From Muribaculaceae bacterium (lineage in GTDB: Bacteria; Bacteroidota; Bacteroidia; Bacteroidales; Muribaculaceae), in NCBI GenBank assembly GCA_017651515.1, contig JAGCCU010000041.1:1-37526 (forward strand): 37,526 bases of DNA, in the 5' to 3' direction. Shown piece after piece: positions 9,501-18,693 of the stretch (the first letter of the stretch is position 1; each line of letters starts with the position of its first letter). Under the pieces are notes generated by a model. It saw only the letters and a program-made list of their open reading frames with translations. It was not told the DNA's origin and ran no database searches. A program made the translations under genes and the position numbers.

Positions 9501-12500
9501 CAAGCGTAAGACGTCCGTTAGCGTTATAGTCGGGAACTATTGCCTCGTCAAAGAGCATTTTCTCGCTGCCATCATCGGCCATAAGCATAGTCAGAGTGTT
9601 GTTGGTTCCCAATGAGCCTTTCACATAGTTAAGAGCGAGGAATACCCACTTGTCCATAGGCACCACTTCTTGCGATGTTACGGTATTGCCGTTAATGCTT
9701 GCTTCAATTTGGCCATTATCGTTGATGCTCAGTTTAAGCATATTACCCTCTGTGCCGTGCTCCAAGATGGTTCCGCTGCTCTTGCGCTTGAGCCATACTG
9801 TAGAAGCGAAGCTGGTGTTCGCTACCGGGATGTAGGCATCTGTCTCAACTGGTGTGCCGTTAAATTGCAACGACACATCGTGAGAAACCTGAGAGTCGTT
9901 AAGCGAGCCAGTGATAAAGAAGTTCTGGTCCTTAGTCAGATAGCTCTCGCGGATGTCTTCGTTGAACTTGATGCGGATGTCATCGGTAGGTGTCAAAATA
10001 CCGGTGTTAGGATAAGCCTGTCCCAGCAGTTTGGGACCGCGTGTGTCGCGAATCACAGTCTGCTCAGGTGTCGTGCTCACCACTTCGTCGTTGCCAAACA
10101 TCGCCATCGACTCGGCGGCCACTACATAGTTGCCATCGATGTCAGGCAGAATCAGTGTGTAGTACAGGTTGCCCTCCTCCATCATCGACTGCGTCTCGTT
10201 CAAGCCGTTAGTCAGATATTTCTCGTCGGTAATCCACTCATGAGCGGTCACCCATTGCGTGTCGCCAGCGAAACGGTATTTAAGCCTTACGCCCTTCAAT
10301 CCAGTGAACTGACGGTTCACGTCCTTGATGGTCACGTGAATGTCTTCTTTGTTGTCGTGTGTCTTCTTGTTGACAATATGCTTGTCAAGTAAGAGAGTTA
10401 CATCTGGAGCTGCTGCAACAAAGTGCACCGAGAACGAATCGGAATCAAATACAATCTCATCCTGGCAAGTGCTAAGTAAATCCAACTTAATGTTGTTGTA
10501 GTCGAGAACTGCCGGATTGGTCTGTTTCAACGTCAAGGTGCGTTCCATGATTTGTCCGTATGGAATCCAAATCTCATTGGTAGTGGCGAGTGGTTGGCCG
10601 TCAATCAGCACCTGAAGTCCATCAGGGTTGGTCGATGGATCAACTGTCAGCCACACCACGTTATATGTGTCGTGAGTCTCACTCTCGTTGGTAAGATTAA
10701 TCTTGAGTTGTGCTGTTTGACCTGCAGGAACATCAACGATATTCTTCTCTGGTATGACAATCTTGGGATTGTCAAGTTTCATCGTAGCATAGTCTAGCAA
10801 GGTCCCTGGATTATAATATTTGGTATGACGCTCGGGTTCGTAGGGACAGCGAGTCTGGCCTGCACGAGTGCGGAAAAGCGGGCTCCACCCACGCGGAGAC
10901 TCAAAAATATCAACCGTATGGGCAGTACCTCTCGACGCATCAACAAACGAATAGGAGAAAGTTGTCTTGTACTGGTGTTCATTAACATCCCCCTCCGTGT
11001 AGTGATATCCTCCCGAAAGATCGTTTTTGATTACCACTCCATGACCATTGTTGGTTATACCGACCTTCGCTCCCCAAGCAAGGTTGAAAGTGAAAGAGAA
11101 TGTATGATTGTCTTTCGTGATTTTGTTGGTTGTCACGGAATTTGTAACCGTGGTACCGTAAGCGAACGATTCGTTTCCTTTCTTGTATTTCGGGTCATTG
11201 AAGGCTTTAATCTTGTCCTCCTCATTGTCGGCCATGCGATTTTGCCACAAGCGCACATTCTCATTCTGCCACTTCACACTGTCACAGCCACTATAATCTT
11301 CGGGATAACGGAACCAATAACTTGGGCCGTCATATCCCTCTTTGGCTTCACTGCCCCACACTTCTGTATCATCATTCGACGAGCCGAATCGCTCATCATC
11401 CTTGCTTAGCAGTGTGTAATAGGTTGGCACGGCTGGATGTTCCTCAATCTCACTCATACTTGCGACATGAGTCAACGCGCTGTTACGCGTCTTCTTGATA
11501 TTGGGAATTAGTGTATTCTCAATATAGCGTTGTGGATATTCGAAATGTGTGCCAAAACTCTCTCCCACAGTGACACACTGGTCAGTACCTAATGCCCAAG
11601 TACCGTCATCTTGTTTGAATAGTCCCACTTGATCAGCAGCACCTATTATATAATTAGTGGAATAACCCATAAACACATCTCCATCACATCCCACAAACTT
11701 GTCGCGGTTGGATGTACTCACAGAATGTGAGTTAATGTACGTGGTATAAGATGTGTTGTCCCAATCATGTTTGAGCTCATACTTGAATGTTCCTGTCTGT
11801 TCATTTATGAACTCCAAGTCGTTCTCGGCGGCAACAGGTAGCATACCTAGTATTGTTGTAATTTTACAACCACCCAGGTAAGTCACATTCAGTTCATCGG
11901 CATTATGTGCGCCATTGAGTCGATAATGATACTTGGTCGTGACAGTATCAACAGCCCACGTCATGGTCGATTGACTGCCCGGAGGATCTCGCAACACCAT
12001 GTCAATCTTGTCGGGACCAGCAGTAATGAAGTTGTTGCCGGTAGGTATAACTCCAAGTATTATGCCTTCAAAACTATTGGGCTGCCAGTTGTAGGTCCGT
12101 CCATTGACAACAGTGCTCATGTTCATCGTGCGAGTGTGAGGAGCATAAAGGTTAGGATAACCCGCTTTCCACTTGTAGATAGCCTCTCCTATACTGTCGA
12201 GACGCATTTGGTTGGCTTCCAAGGGAACAAGATCTCCACGGTTTACATTGATTGTGTCGTTGTGAATATCCTCAATCACCACCGATGCATCACCGCTCAG
12301 TTCGTTGTTGATGCTGATGATGCTGTCGCTGAGGGCGGCCTTGTACAGCACGCCCGTTGGTCCTGTGTCATAATTGGTATAAGGTTCATAAACCTTGATT
12401 TTGAAATCATATTCCCGTCGTTGCTTAAATACTGGATAGTTGTAATTATAAGTGACATTACCGGTATTCTCGTTGACCGAATACAGTGGTACGGCAATGT

Positions 12501-15500
12501 CTTCATCTTTACCTAGCATCAAAGTGTCGGTGCCGAAAGCTCCTGCCGGAGCTCCAGTCTGCGTCACGTCAAACACAGGATTGCTGCGGTACGTAAGTCG
12601 CATAGTCTTGTTGGGGCGGTAGAGTGCTGCATAAGTCTTGTGGTCATCGTTCCACAGCGTGTCGGGACGAACACTATCGAGAGGGTTGATGAGATTAATA
12701 GCTGGCACCGCTGCAAATGGCTGACTCTCGTTCAGCGGTGTGTTTGTCTTGAATGTAATGCCCTTGACATTATATCGCAACGGAGGCAGCATTGCGCTGA
12801 ATTCACCAGTGACACTATCGGTGACGATATAGACATTCTTCACTTCGTCGGCATCGCCAAAACCTCGCCAGGCTGTACTGTTGATAACATCAGTTGCCGA
12901 TGCAATATCTACCTTATTGGGGTTGTCCTCCCACGAGACGGTGGTTCCGTTTTCTTGTTTCACCACATTAATGCGTCGCTGCGGATGGTCGAGCATTCCC
13001 AATGTAATGGTAGCCTGTCCTATGGTGTTACGACTCACACCATATCCCAGAGGTTTCTCTCCCTCGGCCTGACCACCTGTGATGCGACCACTGAAGTTTA
13101 CCAGCGTGTTGTCAAAGAAATCAATGTGAGCGGGTTCTACAAAGTTGTAGGTCTCTCCTACGGTTGCAGGATATCGTCCTCCGAGCTCAAATGTGTGGCC
13201 ATTGCGGCGCGCCTCGATATAGTGCTCTCCAATAGGAACAGAAATCAGATACTCTCCATTGGCATCGCTCATAATTAGTTCGCCATTCTTGCTGCATGGC
13301 GTTCCATCTATATAGAAATTAACACTATCAACGGGAACATCGGTTCCTGAATAGCGAATTGTTCCACTCACGTTGAATGAAGACACATCGGTAAAGTCAT
13401 AACCATTGAGCGACAGAGAGTTTGCACTGATAAAACCGGTGCGACTGGTGGGATTGAACGAGTGAACGCCCTTGGTAGGTGCCACGGTGTAGCCAGTGCC
13501 ACTGCCGGTGAATGGAATGCCACGAATGATGTATTCACCATTAGTGTTGGTGATGCCATATAACGAAAGTTTTTCCTCACTGGGTACTATCTCCGATGGA
13601 CGATTGCTATTACCTAAAATTGGGTGGTTTCCGTTAGGAACGCCATCGGTATAGGAGTAATCGAAAGCATATTCCTCCAAGCCTTCGTCAAATGTCCAAT
13701 ATACTTTTAAGCCGTTTTCGCGACCACTCAACAGACGGTCGTAGTTGGTAACGATTTCATTGTCGGGCAATGCACGATTCCATATTCTAAACTCATCAAT
13801 ATTACCCTTGAGTGTGTTGTTTCCACGGTAAGTGGAGCATACCTTCACTTTTACAACACCGTTCTCATCAGCAGGAATTTCACTGTAGTCGAAATCGAGA
13901 TAAGGGGCAAATTGGTTTACATCAAAGATGTAAGGATTCTCTACATCTCCATTGATGATGAATGCTATTGTGCCATCGGCATTGTTGCGGATGGTGATGT
14001 GACTATATTTGTTATATTTAATTACTCCATAAGCATTGGTGACAGGATTTTTGAACCACTTTTCGGTACCGCTGAATTGTAACATCAAAGCAAATCCATC
14101 GTGATCACCTCCATAGCGGTTGTGATCATAATTGAACAGACCGAAATTATATCCTCTAACAAGTCCATCATCATCAACAGAATTGGCGTCGTAATTGTCT
14201 ATTTTAAAGAGTCCGACCCCTTGTTGGTCTTTTTCGGGATTAAGCCACATTTGTACTGTGAATGGTCGATCAAGGCGAAGCATACTGTTTGCAGTCTGGG
14301 CATTGGTATGCCATTCCATACCACCACCTGTCTCAAGCATATTGCGACTGTAGAATTGTGGACGCGAATTCTCGTCACCATTGCGTATCAAATTCAGTCT
14401 CACATTATCTACCGCCGTACCCGTGTCAAACTGTACTCTTCCAGCAATCACACCCGCAGCTTGGCTGAAGCCGTTCTCAACAATTGCATTGCTGATAACT
14501 CGACCTGTGCCGTCACAGTCGGGGGTGTAGGCTGCCACCCTATATTCATAGAATCTTCCTGGCTCAGCCGTCTGGTCTATATATGTGTAATTAGTAGTAG
14601 TACCTGAAGTGGATCCAATTGTGAGCCAGTCGCTGGCACCGATGAAACGTCGGTGAACCTCATAATATGTTGGACTGGTACCCACTTGCTTAGCAGTCCA
14701 GTTCACATGAACGCTCCCCTGGTAGTTGCCCTTACTGATAGTGACACCGATAACTATACTGCCATCAAGTAGGCTTGACTGCAATGTATCGCTGATGAAA
14801 TGCAGTTTGCCGCCGATCATGTCGGCGGTCACAAAATATCGATACACCTCACATGACGAGGCTGGCTTATCATCGGTAAACGATGCATTGCCCGCATTAC
14901 GTGGCACCGTGACTTGTCCATAATGTGTTCTTACGGTTCCATCTGGATCTATTCTGTTCACAAAGAAATTGACATCAGTCTCACTCTGTGGTACATTCCC
15001 AAAATTCCAGTCAATCTTTATGTTATCAGTGATATTGACATCTTGCGACAAGTGCAGAGGAATCACAGGAATAGTATTGGTCAAAACAGTTGCTGCATTG
15101 ACACCCGTTTCAGAATTGGGGTTATCGGGAATCTCAACATTGCCCCAGCTATTTTTGAGCTGTAAAATCTCGTAACGATATCTCTTGTTGTATTCCAGAC
15201 CATATTCGGCATTGTCGGTGAAATAGTTCTTGGAAGTTGTACTTAGTTTCTGGCGATTGCCTGTATAGGACCCATATTCGTTCATTGTGGTGCGATAAAT
15301 CTGGAAGTCCCCGTCAGCCGCTATGTCGTCATCAACATCCCATTGCAATCGCATCTCTCCAGTCACCTGATTGAACGACGCGCTCAAATTGGGAGACGTG
15401 TTGTTAAAAGCTTTGCATGGAATGATTGACCTTTCATTCTCATTGAAGTTTAACGAAACATCCCGGTTGTTGTATTTGTAAGTAATGGTGGTATTTCTTA

Positions 15501-16341
15501 TTACCTCAACATTGAAGTCTTTGTTAATAGGAACATCGAGCTCAAGCGAGCCTGAGCCTCGGTTGACGGCAGTGAATAAACCGCTACTGTATTTCTTACC
15601 CTCAACCATTACCATGGCATCGTATTTGCTTGTATATGTAAAGTTGCTTACATTATTACCTAAAGAGCTTGGCAGCCAACTGTTCTCGGCAGTCACTTTT
15701 ATCTTGTTGGGAGAGTTCCACTCAACATTTGCATCCCGACATTTCTCAAATTCCATTGATACGCCACGCAAATAACGTGCATGGATGGTGAAATCGTAGT
15801 CACTGTGCCAAAAGTTGTCTTGATGGTAGTAAGTGTCATTCTCAATCTGAATGGCAGTCACATTCTCAATTCCCGCCTGGTTGGGGGTGTAACGGAACGA
15901 CAGCCATGTGCCGTCCATATTGCCTTCGCCAATCACACCATAAGTGTAGTCAGTCTGAGTGAAATTGCCGCCTTTAGGCCACTCTCCGATTTTGTGAAGT
16001 GCGCCTCCGCGGGTCATCACATAGAATTCCTGTTTACTTCCATTTCTCTCAAAGTCCTTGGCTTGAGGGTAATGGTATCTAAACTTTATTTTGATGGTTG
16101 GATACTCAGCGGAGACTGCTCCGTTATGCTCACTCTCAAATCCACGGAAATTGTTCATCTCCGCGTCTTCGCCCTTACCAGTACACCAACTGTAGCTCTT
16201 GCCGTCGCTCACAGAGGCGACATAGACATTGCACCAATAGGTGCCACCACCTTCGTCGAAATAGTTACCCGAAAGGGCATGAGCGATAGATGGCATTAAC
16301 AACAATGTTGTTAATGTGAAGATATAAAAAAGCCTTTTCAT
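6568..16341 (-). CDS. Giant secreted LamG/FN3 multidomain protein with T9SS sorting domain
   Basis: 3257 aa with signal peptide MKRLFYIFTLTTLLLMPSIAHA. Approximate layout: β-rich N-terminal region; fibronectin-III-like modules (~320-420 and ~540-620, e.g. VHVNWTA...YYEVHRRF...YEYRVAAY); LamG/concanavalin-like domain (~660-890); carboxypeptidase-regulatory-like domain (~985-1060); long β-rich centre with the conserved-looking GWSPLFRTRAGQTRCPYEP near 1820-1840; Ig-like/SbsA-like segment (~2100-2150, KFNEDIRE); two more LamG domains (~2175-2310 and ~2375-2510, each followed by an L.LWN or DELRIWN strand); two TGWNW/PGWNW modules (~2885 and ~2975); type A T9SS sorting domain (~3180-3257, VNVYSVSGMLIESFTL...DGVYFVEA). 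It is predicted to be exported by T9SS and anchored on, or released from, the surface. No catalytic site was recognised; carbohydrate or protein binding is inferred from LamG and FN3. First gene of an operon with the LRR protein. Confidence 0.85.
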   Translation of the reverse strand: MKRLFYIFTLTTLLLMPSIAHALSGNYFDEGGGTYWCNVYVASVSDGKSYSWCTGKGEDAEMNNFRGFESEHNGAVSAEYPTIKIKFRYHYPQAKDFERNGSKQEFYVMTRGGALHKIGEWPKGGNFTQTDYTYGVIGEGNMDGTWLSFRYTPNQAGIENVTAIQIENDTYYHQDNFWHSDYDFTIHARYLRGVSMEFEKCRDANVEWNSPNKIKVTAENSWLPSSLGNNVSNFTYTSKYDAMVMVEGKKYSSGLFTAVNRGSGSLELDVPINKDFNVEVIRNTTITYKYNNRDVSLNFNENERSIIPCKAFNNTSPNLSASFNQVTGEMRLQWDVDDDIAADGDFQIYRTTMNEYGSYTGNRQKLSTTSKNYFTDNAEYGLEYNKRYRYEILQLKNSWGNVEIPDNPNSETGVNAATVLTNTIPVIPLHLSQDVNITDNIKIDWNFGNVPQSETDVNFFVNRIDPDGTVRTHYGQVTVPRNAGNASFTDDKPASSCEVYRYFVTADMIGGKLHFISDTLQSSLLDGSIVIGVTISKGNYQGSVHVNWTAKQVGTSPTYYEVHRRFIGASDWLTIGSTSGTTTNYTYIDQTAEPGRFYEYRVAAYTPDCDGTGRVISNAIVENGFSQAAGVIAGRVQFDTGTAVDNVRLNLIRNGDENSRPQFYSRNMLETGGGMEWHTNAQTANSMLRLDRPFTVQMWLNPEKDQQGVGLFKIDNYDANSVDDDGLVRGYNFGLFNYDHNRYGGDHDGFALMLQFSGTEKWFKNPVTNAYGVIKYNKYSHITIRNNADGTIAFIINGDVENPYIFDVNQFAPYLDFDYSEIPADENGVVKVKVCSTYRGNNTLKGNIDEFRIWNRALPDNEIVTNYDRLLSGRENGLKVYWTFDEGLEEYAFDYSYTDGVPNGNHPILGNSNRPSEIVPSEEKLSLYGITNTNGEYIIRGIPFTGSGTGYTVAPTKGVHSFNPTSRTGFISANSLSLNGYDFTDVSSFNVSGTIRYSGTDVPVDSVNFYIDGTPCSKNGELIMSDANGEYLISVPIGEHYIEARRNGHTFELGGRYPATVGETYNFVEPAHIDFFDNTLVNFSGRITGGQAEGEKPLGYGVSRNTIGQATITLGMLDHPQRRINVVKQENGTTVSWEDNPNKVDIASATDVINSTAWRGFGDADEVKNVYIVTDSVTGEFSAMLPPLRYNVKGITFKTNTPLNESQPFAAVPAINLINPLDSVRPDTLWNDDHKTYAALYRPNKTMRLTYRSNPVFDVTQTGAPAGAFGTDTLMLGKDEDIAVPLYSVNENTGNVTYNYNYPVFKQRREYDFKIKVYEPYTNYDTGPTGVLYKAALSDSIISINNELSGDASVVIEDIHNDTINVNRGDLVPLEANQMRLDSIGEAIYKWKAGYPNLYAPHTRTMNMSTVVNGRTYNWQPNSFEGIILGVIPTGNNFITAGPDKIDMVLRDPPGSQSTMTWAVDTVTTKYHYRLNGAHNADELNVTYLGGCKITTILGMLPVAAENDLEFINEQTGTFKYELKHDWDNTSYTTYINSHSVSTSNRDKFVGCDGDVFMGYSTNYIIGAADQVGLFKQDDGTWALGTDQCVTVGESFGTHFEYPQRYIENTLIPNIKKTRNSALTHVASMSEIEEHPAVPTYYTLLSKDDERFGSSNDDTEVWGSEAKEGYDGPSYWFRYPEDYSGCDSVKWQNENVRLWQNRMADNEEDKIKAFNDPKYKKGNESFAYGTTVTNSVTTNKITKDNHTFSFTFNLAWGAKVGITNNGHGVVIKNDLSGGYHYTEGDVNEHQYKTTFSYSFVDASRGTAHTVDIFESPRGWSPLFRTRAGQTRCPYEPERHTKYYNPGTLLDYATMKLDNPKIVIPEKNIVDVPAGQTAQLKINLTNESETHDTYNVVWLTVDPSTNPDGLQVLIDGQPLATTNEIWIPYGQIMERTLTLKQTNPAVLDYNNIKLDLLSTCQDEIVFDSDSFSVHFVAAAPDVTLLLDKHIVNKKTHDNKEDIHVTIKDVNRQFTGLKGVRLKYRFAGDTQWVTAHEWITDEKYLTNGLNETQSMMEEGNLYYTLILPDIDGNYVVAAESMAMFGNDEVVSTTPEQTVIRDTRGPKLLGQAYPNTGILTPTDDIRIKFNEDIRESYLTKDQNFFITGSLNDSQVSHDVSLQFNGTPVETDAYIPVANTSFASTVWLKRKSSGTILEHGTEGNMLKLSINDNGQIEASINGNTVTSQEVVPMDKWVFLALNYVKGSLGTNNTLTMLMADDGSEKMLFDEAIVPDYNANGRLTLGREFTGMMHELVLWNKNCPVRTLLAQKDEVVAPYLPGLVGYWKMNEGYGTTVTDYARGRNIHLPAETWNVENKNLAAHLDGEHIIKVPIGGVSPRDIDSYVVETWFRGEKDKNARATLLSVTDRVSIGFDYDNSMILHLYNDTLSSLTSNGLPIVLTNSDYNDGNWHHLALNVHRGVSAVVYIDGKPVKTLAEQQLPAAAGDYLYVGSILKLNNETNMIEEAHKFIGDIDELRIWNVACDGTSIIANRYNQVDTAQVTGLIAYYPMEHSSLDANGNIVTGFSLINNAPGMAQLGMGEAIGDGIKKASTAPALRKSPLKQNLEFDFTASSNEIYINLNTLPSRMQGNLLTFIVKNVRDMQDNLSETITWSAVVDYNTLEWDVESLIIEKDRLSEASAWATLRSKGRESGRFNISGLPNWIVPSVTTGVLGTNESVAIQFTVGADAPVGTHMVYAYAINDDDICAPLMFAVTITGNDPLWTFNPDDYESSMNMIGQIYLDDKICTNTNTKIAAFVDGACCGVASPKLVASRDAYFVSMTIYGLEDITAEKPIIFRIYDAEKGVVLGNVTAKHKGQTLNLTYRPNDLIGDYDYPVVWQPSDLIEQQCNLTTGWNWISLYVQPEQGKADLESVFGHAKVFNTIKAKEGFAMNSGTKWTNSGLDTLAVGTLYKLKVKNDVNYSISGTMIDTRSTTQTIYPGWNWIGPLSIYNLSLNEAFADLMPTRGDIVKSKNQVAFYDGYKWEGDLTAIIPGMGYYYNSLNENAVTFRYPTIDAATYQAPPVVMRAPVELPFTPVDHHQFSDNMNVVAKIMNDDVEMNNLCLAAFVDDECRGVTTATEDGLYLLTIAGNAEETGTTIRFATVYNGEEIWFNKELQWISDWIYGDLEEPQIFNIKASGIDDVTASSSIIISPTIVTDKVDVRSGDLLKSVNVYSVSGMLIESFTLDDNHATLDLSHLIDGVYFVEARTYSGSRAVKQIIKR

Positions 16342-16782
16342 ATAAGTTATTTGCTTTAAGTATAATATAAATGATGATATTTTTCAGTTGTCAATTTAGC
16401 ATAAATAGCACTAAATCAATACCATATAAGCTAATTTCCTATAGTTGTCAATAATGCAATTTACAAAGAATGGCACAAAGGTAGTGTTTTTCATAATTAT
16501 CAACGAATTTTTTGCTGTTATTTAATGTAAATAGATAACGAATAGGTTTTTATGGCACTTGTTTTCTGTCCAATGGATGATATATTAATTGATATCAATA
16601 TGTGATTAATTCACTTTTTTACTATCTATTGCGAAAATATACAACTATTTTAATTAATAGTTGAATTTATTTGACCTCAATCTGCTTATAGCCAAATGAC
16701 TATATACTAATAATTGCCCATGCAATCACTGGCCTATATGGCAGCGACAGTATAGGCAAAAATAGATATAGATATGAGGTCG
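16342..16782. other. AT-rich intergenic region upstream of the LamG operon
   Basis: 441 bases with no credible gene. On the minus strand a TACCTTTG box at 16476-16483 would give a ~130-base leader to the giant gene. An imperfect hairpin (cctata ... tatagg, 16733-16756) follows the acyl-CoA synthetase stop but lacks a T tract, so no certain terminator is seen. Confidence 0.55.
16476..16483 (-). promoter_or_regulatory. Putative -7 box of the LamG/LRR operon
   Basis: Minus-strand TACCTTTG fits TAnnTTTG. A GTTG at 16501-16504 (minus) lies 17 bases upstream, slightly closer than the usual 19-21. Confidence 0.45.
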
Positions 16783-18402
16783 TTATTTGTATAGATAGCG
16801 TTTAATGCTCAGTTTCGGGGTTTTTTCGAATGGGGTGTCCAGTAATTCCACTTTTACTATTTTGCTGTAAGCTGGGAGGTTTTTGTTGGCTGCTTCACGA
16901 ATCATTCCGGGAATGTCTGCCCGCATTTCAGCATCCATGTCTTCTGGTAGATCGGCATATACAAGCGCAACAATTTTTCCTCCACGGTCCACCACTAGAC
17001 ATTCAGTTACATACTGGCAGTTAGAAAGTATAGCTTCTACTTCTTCAGGGTAGATATTCTGGCCCGATGAGCTAAGAATCATCGACTTGATGCGACCGCG
17101 AATGAAAATGTTGCCTTCTTTGTCCATCACGCCCAGGTCGCCAGTACGGAACCACCCGTCTTGTGTGAAAGCAGCAGCCGTGGCTTCAGGATTCTTGTAA
17201 TATCCTAATGTGAGGTTTCGTCCACGGGCCTGGATTTCGCCTGGAGTGTTTTCGGGATCTTCTGAGTCAATCCGAATATCGTGTACAGGCTTTCCGCAAG
17301 AGCCAGGCACAAAATCCGTCCACCACTCCCAGCCCAGAAGTGGGCATGCTTCGGTCATTCCGTAACCTACCGTGTAGGGGAGTTGCATTTTTTTGAAGCA
17401 TTGTTCTGCTTCAGGATTGAGTGCGGCTCCACCCATAATGAAACATCTCACCTCGCCGCCGAAGACTTTTATAATAGTTTTACGTACAGTCTTGTATACT
17501 ATTTTATTCATGCCAGGTATGGCAACAAGTATTTTTCGTTTCTCCAGTGCGGGTTTGATGGAATTAGCATAGATTTTCTCCATCACCAGTGGAACGGTGA
17601 CCACCATATACGGCTTAATGTCCTTCATAGCCTTGAGAAGCGTCGTAGGCGAAGGTGTCTTGCCAAGGAAATAAACGGTTACACCATCTACATTGGGGTG
17701 TATAAACTCAATTGCTAGCCCGTACATGTGGGCAAGTGGCAACATTGAGACAATGGTTTCACCAGGATGGTTTGGGAAATGAGAGTTGGCAAAATCATCG
17801 GTATCCGACATGGCACCATAGGTGAGCATCACACCCTTGGGATTGCCCGTTGTTCCTGACGTATAATTGATGATGGCCAAATCATCTAAATTGTCATCAG
17901 GATAGCACACTTTATCAGGCGACATTCCATCGGGATAACGCTCGGCAAAAGCTTCTTTACGATTATTCCAAGCATCAGCCACGTCTTTGTCTTGATGCCA
18001 GAGCAAATTACCTTTCTTGACGTTTATGGCAGCCTTGAGATTTGGCATGTCATCTGGATTCAGTTTTGCCCAAATGTCATCGTCGGTAAAAAGCAGAACA
18101 CTGTCGGAATGGTTGGTGAGGCCAGAGACATTGGTAGGATGGAAATCTGCCAAGAGCGGTACAATCACGCATTCATTGACATTGACTCCCCAGAAAGTCA
18201 TTGCCCACCGAGCGGAATTACGGGCACAGATAGCAATTTTATCGCCCTTTTTTATTCCAGTTTCGGAAAAGAACATTTTGAACTGCTCTACGTTTTTAGC
18301 CACATCGGCATATGTAAAGGCATCTCCGTCATAGTCACAGAGTGCTTTTTCGTTCCAACGTTCACGAACTGTTTTCTCCAGCTTCTTCAGATAGTGTTCC
18401 AT
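16783..18402 (-). CDS. Long-chain fatty acid-CoA ligase (AMP-forming)
   Basis: 539 aa, normal for bacterial FadD-like enzymes. ANL-superfamily signatures are complete: phosphate-binding loop YTSGTTGNPKG (180-190), YGMTE (347-351), GWFRTGDLG (416-424), hinge region RGRIKSMILSSSGQNIYPEE (about 435-454) and the C-terminal catalytic lysine in EKTPKLSIKR (Lys530). It is expected to activate fatty acids to acyl-CoA through an acyl-adenylate in the cytoplasm, feeding lipid synthesis or turnover; the exact substrate cannot be read. It stands alone, with a TATCTTTG box at 18456-18463 (minus). Confidence 0.88.
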   Translation of the reverse strand: MEHYLKKLEKTVRERWNEKALCDYDGDAFTYADVAKNVEQFKMFFSETGIKKGDKIAICARNSARWAMTFWGVNVNECVIVPLLADFHPTNVSGLTNHSDSVLLFTDDDIWAKLNPDDMPNLKAAINVKKGNLLWHQDKDVADAWNNRKEAFAERYPDGMSPDKVCYPDDNLDDLAIINYTSGTTGNPKGVMLTYGAMSDTDDFANSHFPNHPGETIVSMLPLAHMYGLAIEFIHPNVDGVTVYFLGKTPSPTTLLKAMKDIKPYMVVTVPLVMEKIYANSIKPALEKRKILVAIPGMNKIVYKTVRKTIIKVFGGEVRCFIMGGAALNPEAEQCFKKMQLPYTVGYGMTEACPLLGWEWWTDFVPGSCGKPVHDIRIDSEDPENTPGEIQARGRNLTLGYYKNPEATAAAFTQDGWFRTGDLGVMDKEGNIFIRGRIKSMILSSSGQNIYPEEVEAILSNCQYVTECLVVDRGGKIVALVYADLPEDMDAEMRADIPGMIREAANKNLPAYSKIVKVELLDTPFEKTPKLSIKRYLYK

Positions 18403-18455
18403 AAATATAATTCAATATAATTAATTCATTTACTGATAATTTCAATTGACAGCCA

Positions 18456-18463
18456 CAAAGATA
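18456..18463 (-). promoter_or_regulatory. Putative -7 box of the acyl-CoA ligase gene
   Basis: Minus-strand TATCTTTG, 54-61 bases before the ATG, a full match to TAnnTTTG. No convincing -33 element. Confidence 0.5.
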
Positions 18464-18620
18464 CAAAAAGTTTGTCTATTATAGATTAATACTGACCATT
18501 CTTTTGTGTTTTTCAATAATATACCAATAAAATGGCATAAAAAGTGGGGCGGTCCTAATACAGAAAAAGTTCTATACTAAAAAATAAAAACACAATTGCA
18601 GTAGAGAAATTAATATGAAT

Positions 18621-18693
18621 TTTACGATTATAATCGAAAAATTACCATTAGCTATTACCTATTGTCTTACTATAAAATCCAAGTAATTGTCAG
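18621..18693. repeat. 73-bp direct repeat, copy 1 (3' end of ATPase gene plus palindrome)
   Basis: It matches 19859-19931 at about 65 of 73 positions, at a constant offset of 1238 bases. It holds the last 11 codons and stop of the ATPase gene, a short spacer, and the palindrome cgattataatcg (18625-18636). Confidence 0.85.

Noticed and set aside
9670-10392. 240-codon plus-strand reading frame inside the giant gene
   Set aside because: It is the complement of well-behaved LamG/Ig-like coding sequence with low-complexity composition; the same holds for several 60-210-codon frames between 7117 and 16299.
16733-16756. Terminator after the acyl-CoA ligase gene
   Set aside because: Only a 6-bp imperfect hairpin with a long loop and no T tract on the minus strand; too weak to list.
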